Source: Phycisphaerae bacterium
GTDB lineage: Bacteria; Planctomycetota; Phycisphaerae; UBA1845; UTPLA1
Length of the DNA stretch: 64,000 nucleotides
Direction: 5' to 3'
Assembly (NCBI GenBank): GCA_035275405.1
Contig: DATEMU010000003.1
Location: 186,001-250,000, forward strand
Shown: piece by piece, positions 24,761-32,846 of the stretch
Numbering within the stretch: the first letter of the stretch is position 1
How the letters are laid out: the number at the start of each line of letters is the position of its first letter
Notes under the pieces: model-generated
Told to the model about the DNA's origin: nothing
Database searches by the model: none
Seen by the model: only the letters and a program-made list of their open reading frames with translations
Translations under genes and position numbers: made by a program

Positions 24761-27205
24761 ATGAACTACGCTCCAATCGTTTTCAAATGGCGGCGGCCAA
24801 TTTCGGCCGCTTGCGTCGCATGGGTGCTCGGCTCCACCGCGTCGTTCGTTTTCGCCCAGGACGGCCATGATGTCGAATCCTGCGACGAGCCAGTGATCCT
24901 CGGTTGCGGAAAGGCCCAGGCCCTGGCAGCCGCGCACGCCGCCCAGGATCTCTCGGAACCCGTTCCGGGGCTTCGGGAGGCCATGACCGAAACGGATGTC
25001 CTGCACCATACGCTGGACATCGAAATCTCCAACTTCGACACGGTGAATAACCACTGCACGATCGCAGGTAGCAACGCCACACTGATCGAGAGTAATTCGC
25101 CGGCGCTGACCCAGTACACGTTTCGCTTACGCAACCAATACGTCATCACCAGCGTGATTATCACCGATGAGTTCGGCGGAAATCCCGTCGATATTACCGC
25201 CGGCCTGACGACGCCCTCCACCACGACGCGCGTGGTCACGCTCGATCAAAGCTACGCGGAGGGCGAGCGGTTCATCATCACGATCAGCTACAACGGAAGC
25301 TCGGAATCGCGAGGCTTCGGGTCCATCGACGTCAAGACGCAATCCGGCACGCCCGTCGTGGCCACGCTGAGCGAAGCCTACTATGCGTACACCTGGTGGC
25401 CGTGCAAGGATGGCGATGTCCAGGTGCCCGGAGACAACTCCGACAAGTTTACGATGGACTTTTATCTCACCGCGCCAAACAACTACGTCGTGCCTTCGAA
25501 TGGGTTGCAGATGGGAGCGCCGCTCAACCTCGGAGGCGGTCGCCTGAAGTACCACTGGCATACCGATTATCCGATTTCCACCTATCTCGTGTCTTTCGCG
25601 GCGACCAACTACACCCAATGGTCGCAGACCTACAATTACCCGGGCGGCACCATGCCGGTCGAGTTCTACATCTACCCCGGCAACGACACGCCGGGCAACC
25701 GAACGGCCTGGGAAAATGTTATCAACATGCTCGCCGTCTTCCGCACCGTCTACGGCGAATACCCTTTCATCAACGAGAAATACGGCCACTACAACTTCAA
25801 CTTCGGTGGTGGCATGGAACACCAGACCATCACCGGCCTGGGGACGTTCAGCGAGAGCACGATCGCCCACGAGCTGGGCCACCAGTGGTGGGGGGACATG
25901 ATCACCTGCAAGAACTGGAACAGCATTTATCTGAACGAAGGCTTCGCTACCTACAGCGAATGTCTCTGGTATGAGCGAAAGGTCGATCCGGAAAATCCCG
26001 ACTTCGCCGCCTACAAATCCGCCATCCTCGCTCGCAAGCCATCGAGCGCTGGTGGGACGGTCTATGTGTCCGACGCGGGAACAGCCAGTATGAACACGAT
26101 TTTCAGCAGCGATAACAGCTATCGCAAGGGCGCGTGGGTGCTGCATATGCTCCGTGGGGCCGTCGGCGATGCGGCCTTCTTCGAAATTCTGACCGACTAT
26201 CGCGCCGCGTTCGAATTCTCCGCCGCCTCGGCGCAGGAATTCGCCAGCCTCGCCTCGGCCTCCAGCGGCCAGGACTTGTCCACCTTCTTCGACCAATGGG
26301 TGATGCGACCCGGTGCTCCGACGTATCAGTACGGATGGCAGTCGGTCAACGTCAACAGCCAGAATTACCTTTTGGCGCACATCAATCAGACACAAACCAC
26401 AACGGATTACCCCAAGGTCTTCGAAATGCCCGTCCCGCTTCGCCTCACCATCGGCGGAAGCCCGCAGACCGTGACGGTTATGAACGATGGAAACGGAGTT
26501 CTGGAAGTCCCCGAGCAGGCGGATGAAGGCGCGGAGTGGTTTGTGGTGCCGGTAAGCGGGAACGTGACCGCCCTGGCCTTTGATCCGGATGAATGGATCC
26601 TGCGCGTCGCGACACCGAGCAGCGTTGCCTATGTCCCCGGTCCGCCGAAGATCGTGCAAACGGTTCCCGCGCCGGGCGCGGGCGTGGTGCAGACCATTAG
26701 TCCGAGCCAACTCACGGTCTGGTTCCATACTCCAGTCAATACGGCCAACGCACACTATTCACTGGTCGGTGACGTGAACGGCCCGCAGACCGTGTCCATC
26801 GTCTCCGGAGCCAATGTCAATCCCGTCGTCATCAACACCGCCGCCCCCTTGCCGCCGGACAATTATTCGTTGACCGTGACGAGCGGCGGCGTGACGGCGG
26901 TGAACAGCGGTTTGGCGCTCGACGGCGAAGTCGCCGATCCGCTCGATCCGGCCTCGCTGCCGTCCGGCGACGGCACGATCGGGGGTAACGCGGTCATTCG
27001 CTTCGAGGTGACGCCGTGCAGCGTGCTGGCCGACATCGACGCCGATTGCGACAAAGACCCGATCGACATCGATCTCTTTGTGGACGTTCTCCTGGAGAAC
27101 GACACGGATCCCGGCCATATGGCCCGCAGTGATGTCAACAACAGCGGGCTGCCGCCCGATGCGCTCGACATTCAGCCGTTCATCGACGAACACTTGACGC
27201 CGTAG
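24761..27205 (+). CDS. Secreted M1-family zinc metallopeptidase, tandem copy 2 (dockerin-like C-terminus)
   Basis: Paralogue of the preceding gene, starting about 100 bases after it. The signal peptide ends near FVFAQDGHD. The zinc site HELGHQWWGD (H370, E371, H374) and the third ligand in NEGFA (E393) are intact, and GGMEHQTITG is conserved. Copy 2 lacks an eight- to nine-residue insert found in copy 1 near WEQTYFYPTGPNPED. After the first Ig-like domain the ending differs: a pair of EF-hand-like loops (DIDADCDKDPIDIDLFVDVL and MARSDVNNSGLPPDALDIQP) forms a dockerin-like module. AAGGAG at 24743-24748 lies 9 bases from an in-frame GTG (24758) and 12 from the ATG (24761), so either may be used. 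Confidence 0.9.
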   Translation: MNYAPIVFKWRRPISAACVAWVLGSTASFVFAQDGHDVESCDEPVILGCGKAQALAAAHAAQDLSEPVPGLREAMTETDVLHHTLDIEISNFDTVNNHCTIAGSNATLIESNSPALTQYTFRLRNQYVITSVIITDEFGGNPVDITAGLTTPSTTTRVVTLDQSYAEGERFIITISYNGSSESRGFGSIDVKTQSGTPVVATLSEAYYAYTWWPCKDGDVQVPGDNSDKFTMDFYLTAPNNYVVPSNGLQMGAPLNLGGGRLKYHWHTDYPISTYLVSFAATNYTQWSQTYNYPGGTMPVEFYIYPGNDTPGNRTAWENVINMLAVFRTVYGEYPFINEKYGHYNFNFGGGMEHQTITGLGTFSESTIAHELGHQWWGDMITCKNWNSIYLNEGFATYSECLWYERKVDPENPDFAAYKSAILARKPSSAGGTVYVSDAGTASMNTIFSSDNSYRKGAWVLHMLRGAVGDAAFFEILTDYRAAFEFSAASAQEFASLASASSGQDLSTFFDQWVMRPGAPTYQYGWQSVNVNSQNYLLAHINQTQTTTDYPKVFEMPVPLRLTIGGSPQTVTVMNDGNGVLEVPEQADEGAEWFVVPVSGNVTALAFDPDEWILRVATPSSVAYVPGPPKIVQTVPAPGAGVVQTISPSQLTVWFHTPVNTANAHYSLVGDVNGPQTVSIVSGANVNPVVINTAAPLPPDNYSLTVTSGGVTAVNSGLALDGEVADPLDPASLPSGDGTIGGNAVIRFEVTPCSVLADIDADCDKDPIDIDLFVDVLLENDTDPGHMARSDVNNSGLPPDALDIQPFIDEHLTP
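26162..26305. repeat. 144-bp tract shared with the first M1 gene, copy 2
   Basis: Partner of 23544-23687, with a single base difference in 144. Lies in the C-terminal half of the catalytic domain, encoding the segment from VGDAAFFEIL to FFDQWVM. Confidence 0.8.
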
Positions 27206-27796
27206 GTCCAACACAGGCGAGATCTTCACCTCTCTATATTTCCGCAGAGCAGCGACGGTCTGCGCAGCGTGTTTCCCCGGCGTGCGGGAGGTCGCCATGA
27301 CCCCGTCCCGAGAGCGTGCGTTTGGATTCCTGAAGACGGGCGGGGGGCGCATTTTTTTTGGCCGGAAAATAGTGGAAAATAATGGAAGCACCCAAGCGGG
27401 GGGACGCTGAGGGGTGTTCAGCATGGGTCCCTCCGGTGGGTGGACGAGGCTGAAGGAGGCGGAACCGCCCTAATGCGGAAGTTGGAATGCGGAATGCGGA
27501 ATCTAAGAGCATCACGATCCGCCACGGCAAGTAATCTTCTGTACGCAGATTTTTTTGGATGCGCAAACGAGCGCAATCGAGCGCAAAATTGAGGCTCGAT
27601 TGCTTGAATGCGCTTGAAAATCTTGAAATTCGCTGGCACGGCGCGGAATCTCCTTGGCCGACGGACGGAGCGGTCGTCGCGCGGCGGCTCGGCGATACCT
27701 ATTAATTACCTAATATAGCACTGATTTCGGGAAAGGCAAGCCGAGAAGGCGGATTTTTTTAGCGGCATGACGAGGCCTTTGCCGTCGGTTGCGGTT
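27206..27796. other. 591-bp convergent intergenic region with repeats
   Basis: No gene is supported. It separates the 3' ends of the second M1 gene and the minus-strand zinc-ribbon gene. It holds a heptamer run of GCGGAAT units around 27489-27506 and the first copy of a bipartite repeat (27543-27647), plus an AT-rich end (ATTAATTACCTAATATAG near 27702) just beyond the minus-strand stop. A GCGGAAT-type stretch also occurs upstream of the NfeD gene near 9176-9222. Confidence 0.6.
27543..27647. repeat. Bipartite intergenic repeat, copy 1
   Basis: In order: ACGCA (27543), a run of seven T (27550-27556), three 10-base units beginning GCGCAA at 27561, 27571 and 27581, then CGCTTGAAAATCTTGAAATT from 27611 and GGCGCGGA at 27640-27647. 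The same parts recur in the same order at 60266-60417, with the second block (27611-27647) colinear at equal spacing. Both copies lie between convergent genes. Confidence 0.75.
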
Positions 27797-28324
27797 TCAA
27801 GGATCGGGCGGCGGTGGCGGGGCCGATACCGCTTGCGCGCCGCATTCTGGACAGCGTAACGCTTCGTTTCCAAGTAGATTGTAACCGCATTTCGGGCAAC
27901 GTCCTGTGACAATTCTCTTGCGATCGCAATACCAGAACCAACCAGTGAGAATCGCTATCGCAATTACAAGCGTCCACAACGGGAGCCTAATCGACAATAC
28001 TATTTGGTCGGTTCCATCGCCTTTGGGAGACTCAATATTATCCTCTTCGCCGACATGTATGCGATTTACACTTACTGTGGGTGCTCGTAGGCCAAAATCT
28101 TGTCTCATTCCAGTATCAAGAAAGGACCCTTCGTCCTCAAACGGTTTTCTGTACAGGGGATCACGAATGAAATAGATGATGCCGCGCGAGAGGCCGACAT
28201 TATATCGACTTCCCCAATACCCGCATCTCCTTGTTGCCGACCAAGGCCAGACCACCAGAGCAACGAGTAGAGTAACAAGGGACATCCATTTAGCAATCGT
28301 TCTACTTGTGCTCAAAATCTGCAT
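27797..28324 (-). CDS. Membrane protein with C-terminal zinc-ribbon, 175 aa
   Basis: An N-terminal hydrophobic segment (WMSLVTLLVALVVWPWSA) and a second one (LWTLVIAIAILTGWFWYC, about residues 116-133) bracket a roughly 80-residue exported loop. The C-terminus is a CxxC...CxxC zinc ribbon (CPKCGYNLLGNEALRCPEC). From experience, short membrane proteins ending in this kind of ribbon are frequent in planctomycetes, usually in many copies and without known function. The gene is more AT-rich than its neighbours, which may mean recent arrival or relaxed selection. It lies nine bases downstream of the uvrC stop on the same strand and may be read through from it. Confidence 0.75.
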   Translation of the reverse strand: MQILSTSRTIAKWMSLVTLLVALVVWPWSATRRCGYWGSRYNVGLSRGIIYFIRDPLYRKPFEDEGSFLDTGMRQDFGLRAPTVSVNRIHVGEEDNIESPKGDGTDQIVLSIRLPLWTLVIAIAILTGWFWYCDRKRIVTGRCPKCGYNLLGNEALRCPECGAQAVSAPPPPPDP

Positions 28325-28332
28325 AGCCGGTC

Positions 28333-29877
28333 TTATTGGGTATCGTCGGCAGGCCGCGGATTCACGTCTTCATAGTTGATGGGCGGCGGGGTGTCGGCGG
28401 GTTCGGGGTCGTACACGGGCGTGGAAGCGGATTCAAGATTGGCCGGTGCCGGCGAGCCGGGATCGGGCGGAGGCGAAGTACCTGTGACGGGCGCGCGGCG
28501 GCCCCGGCGCGGGGGGCGCTTGCCGGCTTTGATGTCTTCGTCGAACTGCCGCTTGCTGCGCAGGATGTGGTGGTAGTGCTGACCGAAGCGGTGGGCCTCG
28601 TCGCGGACTTGCTGCAATAGTCGTAGCGCCGGGTCGTTGCGCGGGAGCTTGATCGCGCGCTGGCGGGCCTGCACGAAGATTTCCTCCTCGCGCTTGGCGA
28701 GGGAGATGACCATCGGCGGTTTGACGAACATCTCGCTGCACGCCTCCAGGGCGGCGTGAAGCTGGCCGAGACCGCCGTCGATGAGGATCACGTCGGGGTA
28801 GAGTTCCTCGCCCTCGGCGGCGTGGCGGTAGCGGCGCTGCACGACCTCGCGGATCATGGCGTAGTCGTCCTGGCCCTCGACGGTCTTGATGCGAAAGCGC
28901 TTGTAGCCGTTCTTGAAGGCCAGACCGTCGATGAAGCAGACGAGGGCGCCGACGGATTCTTCGCCCTGGAGGTTGGCGATGTCGATGCCTTCGATGATCC
29001 GCGGAGCGTGCTCCAACTCCAGGACCTTGGCGAGGCGCTCCAGGCCCTTGCGGGGGTCGACGTAGAAGGACTCGGGCTGGATCTCCTCGTCGAGTTCGTC
29101 ACCGGTCATCTTGAGGTGCTGGATGGCCTTGATGCGATCGCGGACCCTGGCGGCCTCTTCGAAGTCGAGGGCGTCGGCGGCGGCCTTCATCTCCGCCTCC
29201 ATCTCCTTGAGGACGACGCTCCGCTTGGAGGCCATGAAGCGTTTGAGTCGCTCGATGTCCTTGCGGTAGTCCTCGCGGCTGATGCGATCGGCACAGGGGG
29301 CGGTGCACTGGTTGATGGCGTGCAGCAGGCAGGGGCGGAAGAAACGGCGCTTGTCGTCGTCCTCGCGGATGTCCAGCTCGCAGGTGCGGAACTTGAAGAC
29401 CTTTTGCAGGGCGTTGACGGCGTCGCGGAGGCTGCCGGCGGAGGTGAAGGGACCGTAGAGTTTCGTTCCCTTGTTGTGCGGCGTTCGCGTGACGAAGACG
29501 CCGGGGAAATCGTCGCTCGTGGTGATTTCGAGGAACGGGAAGGTCTTGCCGTCCTTGAGCGCGGCGTTGTGCGGCGGCTGAATATCCTTGATGAGGCGGG
29601 CCTCCTGGAGCAGGGCACCCACCTCGGTCTCGCATTCGAGGAAGTCGATGTCGGTGACCTTGGCGATCATGCGGGCGATATCTGGCCCGCGGGAGTTTAA
29701 GAGGTCTGCGGAGTCCTGAAAGTAAGACCCGACACGGGCGCAGAGGTCCTTGGCTTTGCCGACGTAGAGGACGCGGCCCTTGGCGTCCTTCATGAGATAG
29801 ACGCCGGGGGTTTTGGGGAAGCGGCAGATCTTGGCGCGGAGTTGTTCGGGGCTGGTGTCGCTATTCGGCGAGGACAT
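28333..29877 (-). CDS. uvrC: UvrABC excinuclease subunit C, short form without HhH domain
   Basis: UvrC makes both incisions during nucleotide-excision repair. The N-terminal GIY-YIG nuclease is present (GVYLMKDAKGRVLYVGKAKD), then a Cys-containing region (PCLLHAINQCTAPC), the UVR helix pair (EAEMKAAADALDFEEAARVR) and the RNase H-like second nuclease (IEGIDIANLQGEESVGALVC, DVILIDGGLGQLHAA, EAHRFGQHYHHILRSKRQF). The protein stops there: instead of the usual tandem helix-hairpin-helix DNA-binding domain it has about 75 residues of Pro/Arg-rich tail, and is 514 residues rather than about 600. Both catalytic domains look intact. It is the fourth gene of a minus-strand run after the dehydrogenase, pgeF and queC genes. 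Confidence 0.93.
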   Translation of the reverse strand: MSSPNSDTSPEQLRAKICRFPKTPGVYLMKDAKGRVLYVGKAKDLCARVGSYFQDSADLLNSRGPDIARMIAKVTDIDFLECETEVGALLQEARLIKDIQPPHNAALKDGKTFPFLEITTSDDFPGVFVTRTPHNKGTKLYGPFTSAGSLRDAVNALQKVFKFRTCELDIREDDDKRRFFRPCLLHAINQCTAPCADRISREDYRKDIERLKRFMASKRSVVLKEMEAEMKAAADALDFEEAARVRDRIKAIQHLKMTGDELDEEIQPESFYVDPRKGLERLAKVLELEHAPRIIEGIDIANLQGEESVGALVCFIDGLAFKNGYKRFRIKTVEGQDDYAMIREVVQRRYRHAAEGEELYPDVILIDGGLGQLHAALEACSEMFVKPPMVISLAKREEEIFVQARQRAIKLPRNDPALRLLQQVRDEAHRFGQHYHHILRSKRQFDEDIKAGKRPPRRGRRAPVTGTSPPPDPGSPAPANLESASTPVYDPEPADTPPPINYEDVNPRPADDTQ

Positions 29878-29988
29878 GTTCGTATTCTAACGGCGCGGCA
29901 AAGGGCAATCAGAACCGGGTACGCAAGTGCCTGCAAAGAAGCGCCCGGCTCAAGATCGGGTACCGATTCGCGAGGTAGCGTTGGCTTT

Positions 29989-30006
29989 CCCGCCCTTGCG
30001 GGCGGG
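29989..30006. repeat. Short palindrome with 3-nt loop downstream of queC
   Basis: CCCGCCC, three bases (TTG) and CGGGCGGG form a compact hairpin in the gap between queC and uvrC. It is of the same build (7-bp arms, 3-base loop) as several palindromes at 61499-61586, and may be one of a dispersed set. Confidence 0.5.
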
Positions 30007-30056
30007 GTTCTGACAGGCGGACGCCTTCGTGCGCGGTGCGGCGGGCCGCGCCCGCC

Positions 30057-30761
30057 CTACGCACCGGCGGCGACCGGTTGGAGGAGAATCGGATCGGGCA
30101 CCGCCGCGTCGAGGAAGCCGCGGTTGCGGGTGGCGCAACCGAGGCAGTGGCCGCAGGGGGTTTCGCCGGAGGCGAGGCACGACCACGTCAATTCGAAGGG
30201 CGTTTGCAGGCGGCGGCCGAGGCGGATGATGTCGGCGCGGTTCATTTCGATCAGCGGCGTTTCCAGCGTGATCGCGCGGTCGGGGGCGCCGACGGCGTAG
30301 AGGTGGCGACAGAGCAGGGCGAAGTCCCGCGAGTATTCCGGGAAAAGGGCGCCCGATTGCGGGCCGGGGGGGCCGGGGTTTTCGCAGACACCGAGGAAGA
30401 TTTTCGTCGCGCCGTTGGTGTGCGCCCACGTAAACGCCGCCTGGACGAGCGCGCCGATCAGGCCGGGAATGATGGCGTTCGATTCGCTCTCCCGGAGGGT
30501 CAGCGCATCCTCGGCGATTCGCTCGCGGCCGACGCGAATGATCCCGCCGATCTGCTCAAAATGCGGCATCTCTACCACCAGGCGCTCCGCGGCCTCGAAA
30601 TGGTCGGCCTGTTTTTCGAAGAGGCCTGTTTCCTGATCTTCAGCGCGATGACCGACGCGAACGTGCAGCATCGCCAGTTCGTGCTCGTCGGCGACCATGG
30701 AGGTCAGGACGGCGCTGTGGAGACCGCCGGAGTTGAGGACAATCGCTTTTTCCTTGGGCAT
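30057..30761 (-). CDS. queC: 7-cyano-7-deazaguanine synthase QueC (altered PP-loop)
   Basis: QueC converts 7-carboxy-7-deazaguanine to preQ0 using ATP and ammonia, early in queuosine synthesis. The 234-residue protein matches the family by length, by the C-terminal zinc site (SCLASGETPCGHCLGCATR) and by segments such as IIPGLIGALVQAAF and IEMNRADIIRLGRRL. The N-terminal PP-loop reads LNSGGLHSAVLTS, whereas the family consensus is SGGxDS: the Asp is His here, a residue in the ATP-binding loop. Either the lineage tolerates this or the enzyme is specialised. QueA, a later step, is encoded 25 kb away at 3924. Confidence 0.85.
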   Translation of the reverse strand: MPKEKAIVLNSGGLHSAVLTSMVADEHELAMLHVRVGHRAEDQETGLFEKQADHFEAAERLVVEMPHFEQIGGIIRVGRERIAEDALTLRESESNAIIPGLIGALVQAAFTWAHTNGATKIFLGVCENPGPPGPQSGALFPEYSRDFALLCRHLYAVGAPDRAITLETPLIEMNRADIIRLGRRLQTPFELTWSCLASGETPCGHCLGCATRNRGFLDAAVPDPILLQPVAAGA

Positions 30762-30896
30762 GTTCTGTTATCGGCGCAAGTAGGGAGCGGGTTTTGCAAT
30801 CGCCGCCTACGTGCGTCCGAAAACGAACATGAAGAGGCGATTTGAAGGCATCGTTGGCTCAAATCGCGAAGACTTCTTGCCGTCGCAGCGTTACCC

Positions 30897-30923
30897 GGCG
30901 CTCCCTTACGGTCGCGGCTCTGA
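30897..30923. repeat. Dispersed 27-bp repeat R2, copy b, at the end of pgeF
   Basis: Exact copy of 9288-9314. Read on the minus strand it encodes the last residues of the PgeF protein (SEPRP) and supplies its TAA stop codon, so the repeat forms the gene's 3' end. Confidence 0.75.
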
Positions 30924-31727
30924 TCGAAATCCCGCAATGAGGGCGAAGCGGCCGGTGTCCGGACCGTCGCGGCGGTGGGAGAAGAAGCGCGGGTCGGTCA
31001 TCGTGGAGGGGGCGGCGACGGCGATGTGGTCCGGGCGAATGCCGGCGTCGAGGAGCTGGGCGACGTTGGCGGCACGCAGGTCGAAGCATCCCGGCGCGCC
31101 GGGATCGCCCTTCGCGTGAAAGAAGCGCGTCGCGCCAGGGAGCCGGGCCAGAGCGATTCGACGGACCACTTCGCCGACTTCGTACTCGCCGGGGCCGGCG
31201 CAGGGGCCGATGCCGACGAGAAGGTCGTGCGGACGGACCTTGAAGTTTGCCGAAAGCTGCTCGACGAGTTCCATCGCGATGTGGGCAACGGTGCCTCGCC
31301 AACTGGCGTGGGCCGTGCCAAAGATGCGGCGGCGCGGATCGACGGCGAGGATAAGGGGACAATCGGCGGAGAATTGCATGATCGGCACGTCCGGCAGGTC
31401 GCAGACGAGGCCGTCGACGAATTGGATCGCGGTGTCGCGGCCTTCGCGGCCAGCGCCGACGTCAGAGGGGCCGACGCGAAGGACGTGGGGGCTGTGAATC
31501 TGATCGGGCGCGGTGAGGTTGGCGAACGGCAGGCCGAGGTGCTCGCAGACACGGCGGCGGCGCTCAACTGCAAGATGATTGTCAGGGCCGCGGTGCGGGG
31601 ACATGTTCCAGGGACGTGTCGTAAAAGCGTGAGCGAAGCCATCGATATTATCGAACTGCGGGAATGAAAGAAGAGCGGAGTCTTCGAGGGGACGGCTGGC
31701 CAGTTCGATCGTCCGGGTTTCGTTCAT
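30906..31727 (-). CDS. pgeF: PgeF/YfiH (LACC1-like) peptidoglycan-editing or purine-nucleoside enzyme
   Basis: Member of the multicopper-polyphenol-oxidase-like DUF152 family, whose members act as purine nucleoside phosphorylases or deaminases and in E. coli help exclude wrong amino acids from peptidoglycan. The metal-site residues are visible: QIHSPHV, SADCPLILAVD and GTAHASWRGTVAHI. The ATG at 31727 (MNETRTIELA) is chosen over a frame 100 residues longer with implausible composition; it overlaps the stop of the upstream dehydrogenase gene as ATGA. The C-terminal SEPRP and stop come from repeat R2. Translationally coupled to the gene upstream. Confidence 0.87.
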   Translation of the reverse strand: MNETRTIELASRPLEDSALLSFPQFDNIDGFAHAFTTRPWNMSPHRGPDNHLAVERRRRVCEHLGLPFANLTAPDQIHSPHVLRVGPSDVGAGREGRDTAIQFVDGLVCDLPDVPIMQFSADCPLILAVDPRRRIFGTAHASWRGTVAHIAMELVEQLSANFKVRPHDLLVGIGPCAGPGEYEVGEVVRRIALARLPGATRFFHAKGDPGAPGCFDLRAANVAQLLDAGIRPDHIAVAAPSTMTDPRFFSHRRDGPDTGRFALIAGFRSEPRP

Positions 31728-32677
31728 GCGTTTTTGAGGAGGACTTTGATGTGGCCGGGTTCCGCGGCCAGCGCCAACGCCGCCGGTCCTTCGGACAGCG
31801 CAAGTTGCCGCGTGATCATGCTCGCGACGTCGATTTCCTTTCGGGCGAGCATGTTGAGAGCGTCGCGCATGGGACCGCAGCGACTGCCGATCAGCGAGAC
31901 TTCGTTGACGACGAGTGGGATGAGGTCGGCATCGGCGCGGCCTGCGCACGTCGTCTTCATCACGATGGTTCCTCGCGGACGGACGAGGCGAAGGGCGAGG
32001 GGCAGCCCCTCCGGAGAGCCGGTGCAATCAACGACGACGTCGAAGGTGCCCCATTGGTTCAAGTCGGCGACGGTCGCATTGCGAATGCGCTTCTTGTCCA
32101 TCATGGCCAGCGTCGCGGGGTTGCGACCGACGGCCGTGAGTTTGCAGCCGGTGCGGGCGAGGACCTGGGCGACAAGCAGACCGAGGCGTCCCGTACCGAG
32201 GACGGCGATGTTCATTCGCGTCTCGACCTTGACCTGGCGCGTGACCTGAATCGCGGCGGCGAGGGGCTCGGCGAAAACAGCCTCTTCATCTGTGACGCTA
32301 TCGGGCACATCCAGGCAATTGCGTTCGGGTAGGGCCACGAATTCGGAGAAACAGCCGGGGCGGCCCTGGATGCCCATAACGGTGCGATTTCGGCAGTGGT
32401 TGGACAGACCGCTGGCGCACATGTCGCATTTGCCGCAGACGCAGTTGATCTCGCCGACGACGCGCTTTTTGGCGAGCGTGGTCGATCCGGAGACGACGGT
32501 GCCTACGAATTCGTGGCCGAGGATTCCGGTGTAGCCGCCATACCCTTTAAGGATTTCCAGGTCGGTCGAGCAGATGCCGGCGAGACGGACCTGGATGAGG
32601 ACCTCCCCAGGTGCGGGGGCGGCTTGCGGCACCTCCTTGACGATGGCCTTTCCGGATTCGACGACGAGCGCGCGCAT
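31724..32677 (-). CDS. Zinc-dependent medium-chain alcohol/threonine dehydrogenase-like protein
   Basis: Medium-chain dehydrogenase/reductase that oxidises a secondary alcohol or sugar alcohol with NAD(P). Catalytic-zinc ligands are seen in GICSTDLE and GHEFVGTV, and the structural-zinc site in CVCGKCDMCASGLSNHC. The Rossmann motif is LGTGRLGLLVAQVLA near residue 160. At 317 residues it is somewhat shorter than the usual 340-350. It heads the minus-strand run MDR-pgeF-queC-uvrC and is divergent from wecB, with 166 bases between the two starts. The substrate is not indicated; a role in sugar metabolism for the neighbouring polysaccharide locus is possible. Confidence 0.85.
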   Translation of the reverse strand: MRALVVESGKAIVKEVPQAAPAPGEVLIQVRLAGICSTDLEILKGYGGYTGILGHEFVGTVVSGSTTLAKKRVVGEINCVCGKCDMCASGLSNHCRNRTVMGIQGRPGCFSEFVALPERNCLDVPDSVTDEEAVFAEPLAAAIQVTRQVKVETRMNIAVLGTGRLGLLVAQVLARTGCKLTAVGRNPATLAMMDKKRIRNATVADLNQWGTFDVVVDCTGSPEGLPLALRLVRPRGTIVMKTTCAGRADADLIPLVVNEVSLIGSRCGPMRDALNMLARKEIDVASMITRQLALSEGPAALALAAEPGHIKVLLKNA

Positions 32678-32811
32678 TTCAGAGGAGTCCTTTCAGCGCG
32701 GCATGATATCCGACCGGACCGAGAACGCGAAGGGAAGGCGAGGCGTAGTCATGATGCGGATGAGGTCGAAGTGTCGTAAACTGATGGCGGCGTCGAGGAT
32801 GGTCGAGGAGA

Positions 32812-32846
32812 ATAAGTCCAATAGGACCGATAGGACCTATTTCATG
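32812..32846. repeat. 35-bp element ending at the wecB start codon, copy 1
   Basis: Runs from ATAAGTCCAATAGGACC through a second TAGGACC unit to the ATG of wecB. It agrees at 30 of 35 positions with 33942-33976, which ends at the ATG of the next gene. It has an internal 10-base period (ATAGGACCG-ATAGGACCTA) and contains the AGGA likely used as ribosome-binding site. Confidence 0.7.

Noticed and set aside
22176-26755. Long minus-strand frames opposite both M1 peptidase genes
   Set aside because: They mirror each other only because the sense genes are paralogues; no domain, and the sense strand has intact zinc sites and signal peptides.
27561-27590. Three 10-base direct units considered as a CRISPR-like array
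   Set aside because: Units are contiguous with no spacers and no cas genes are nearby; kept as part of a dispersed repeat.
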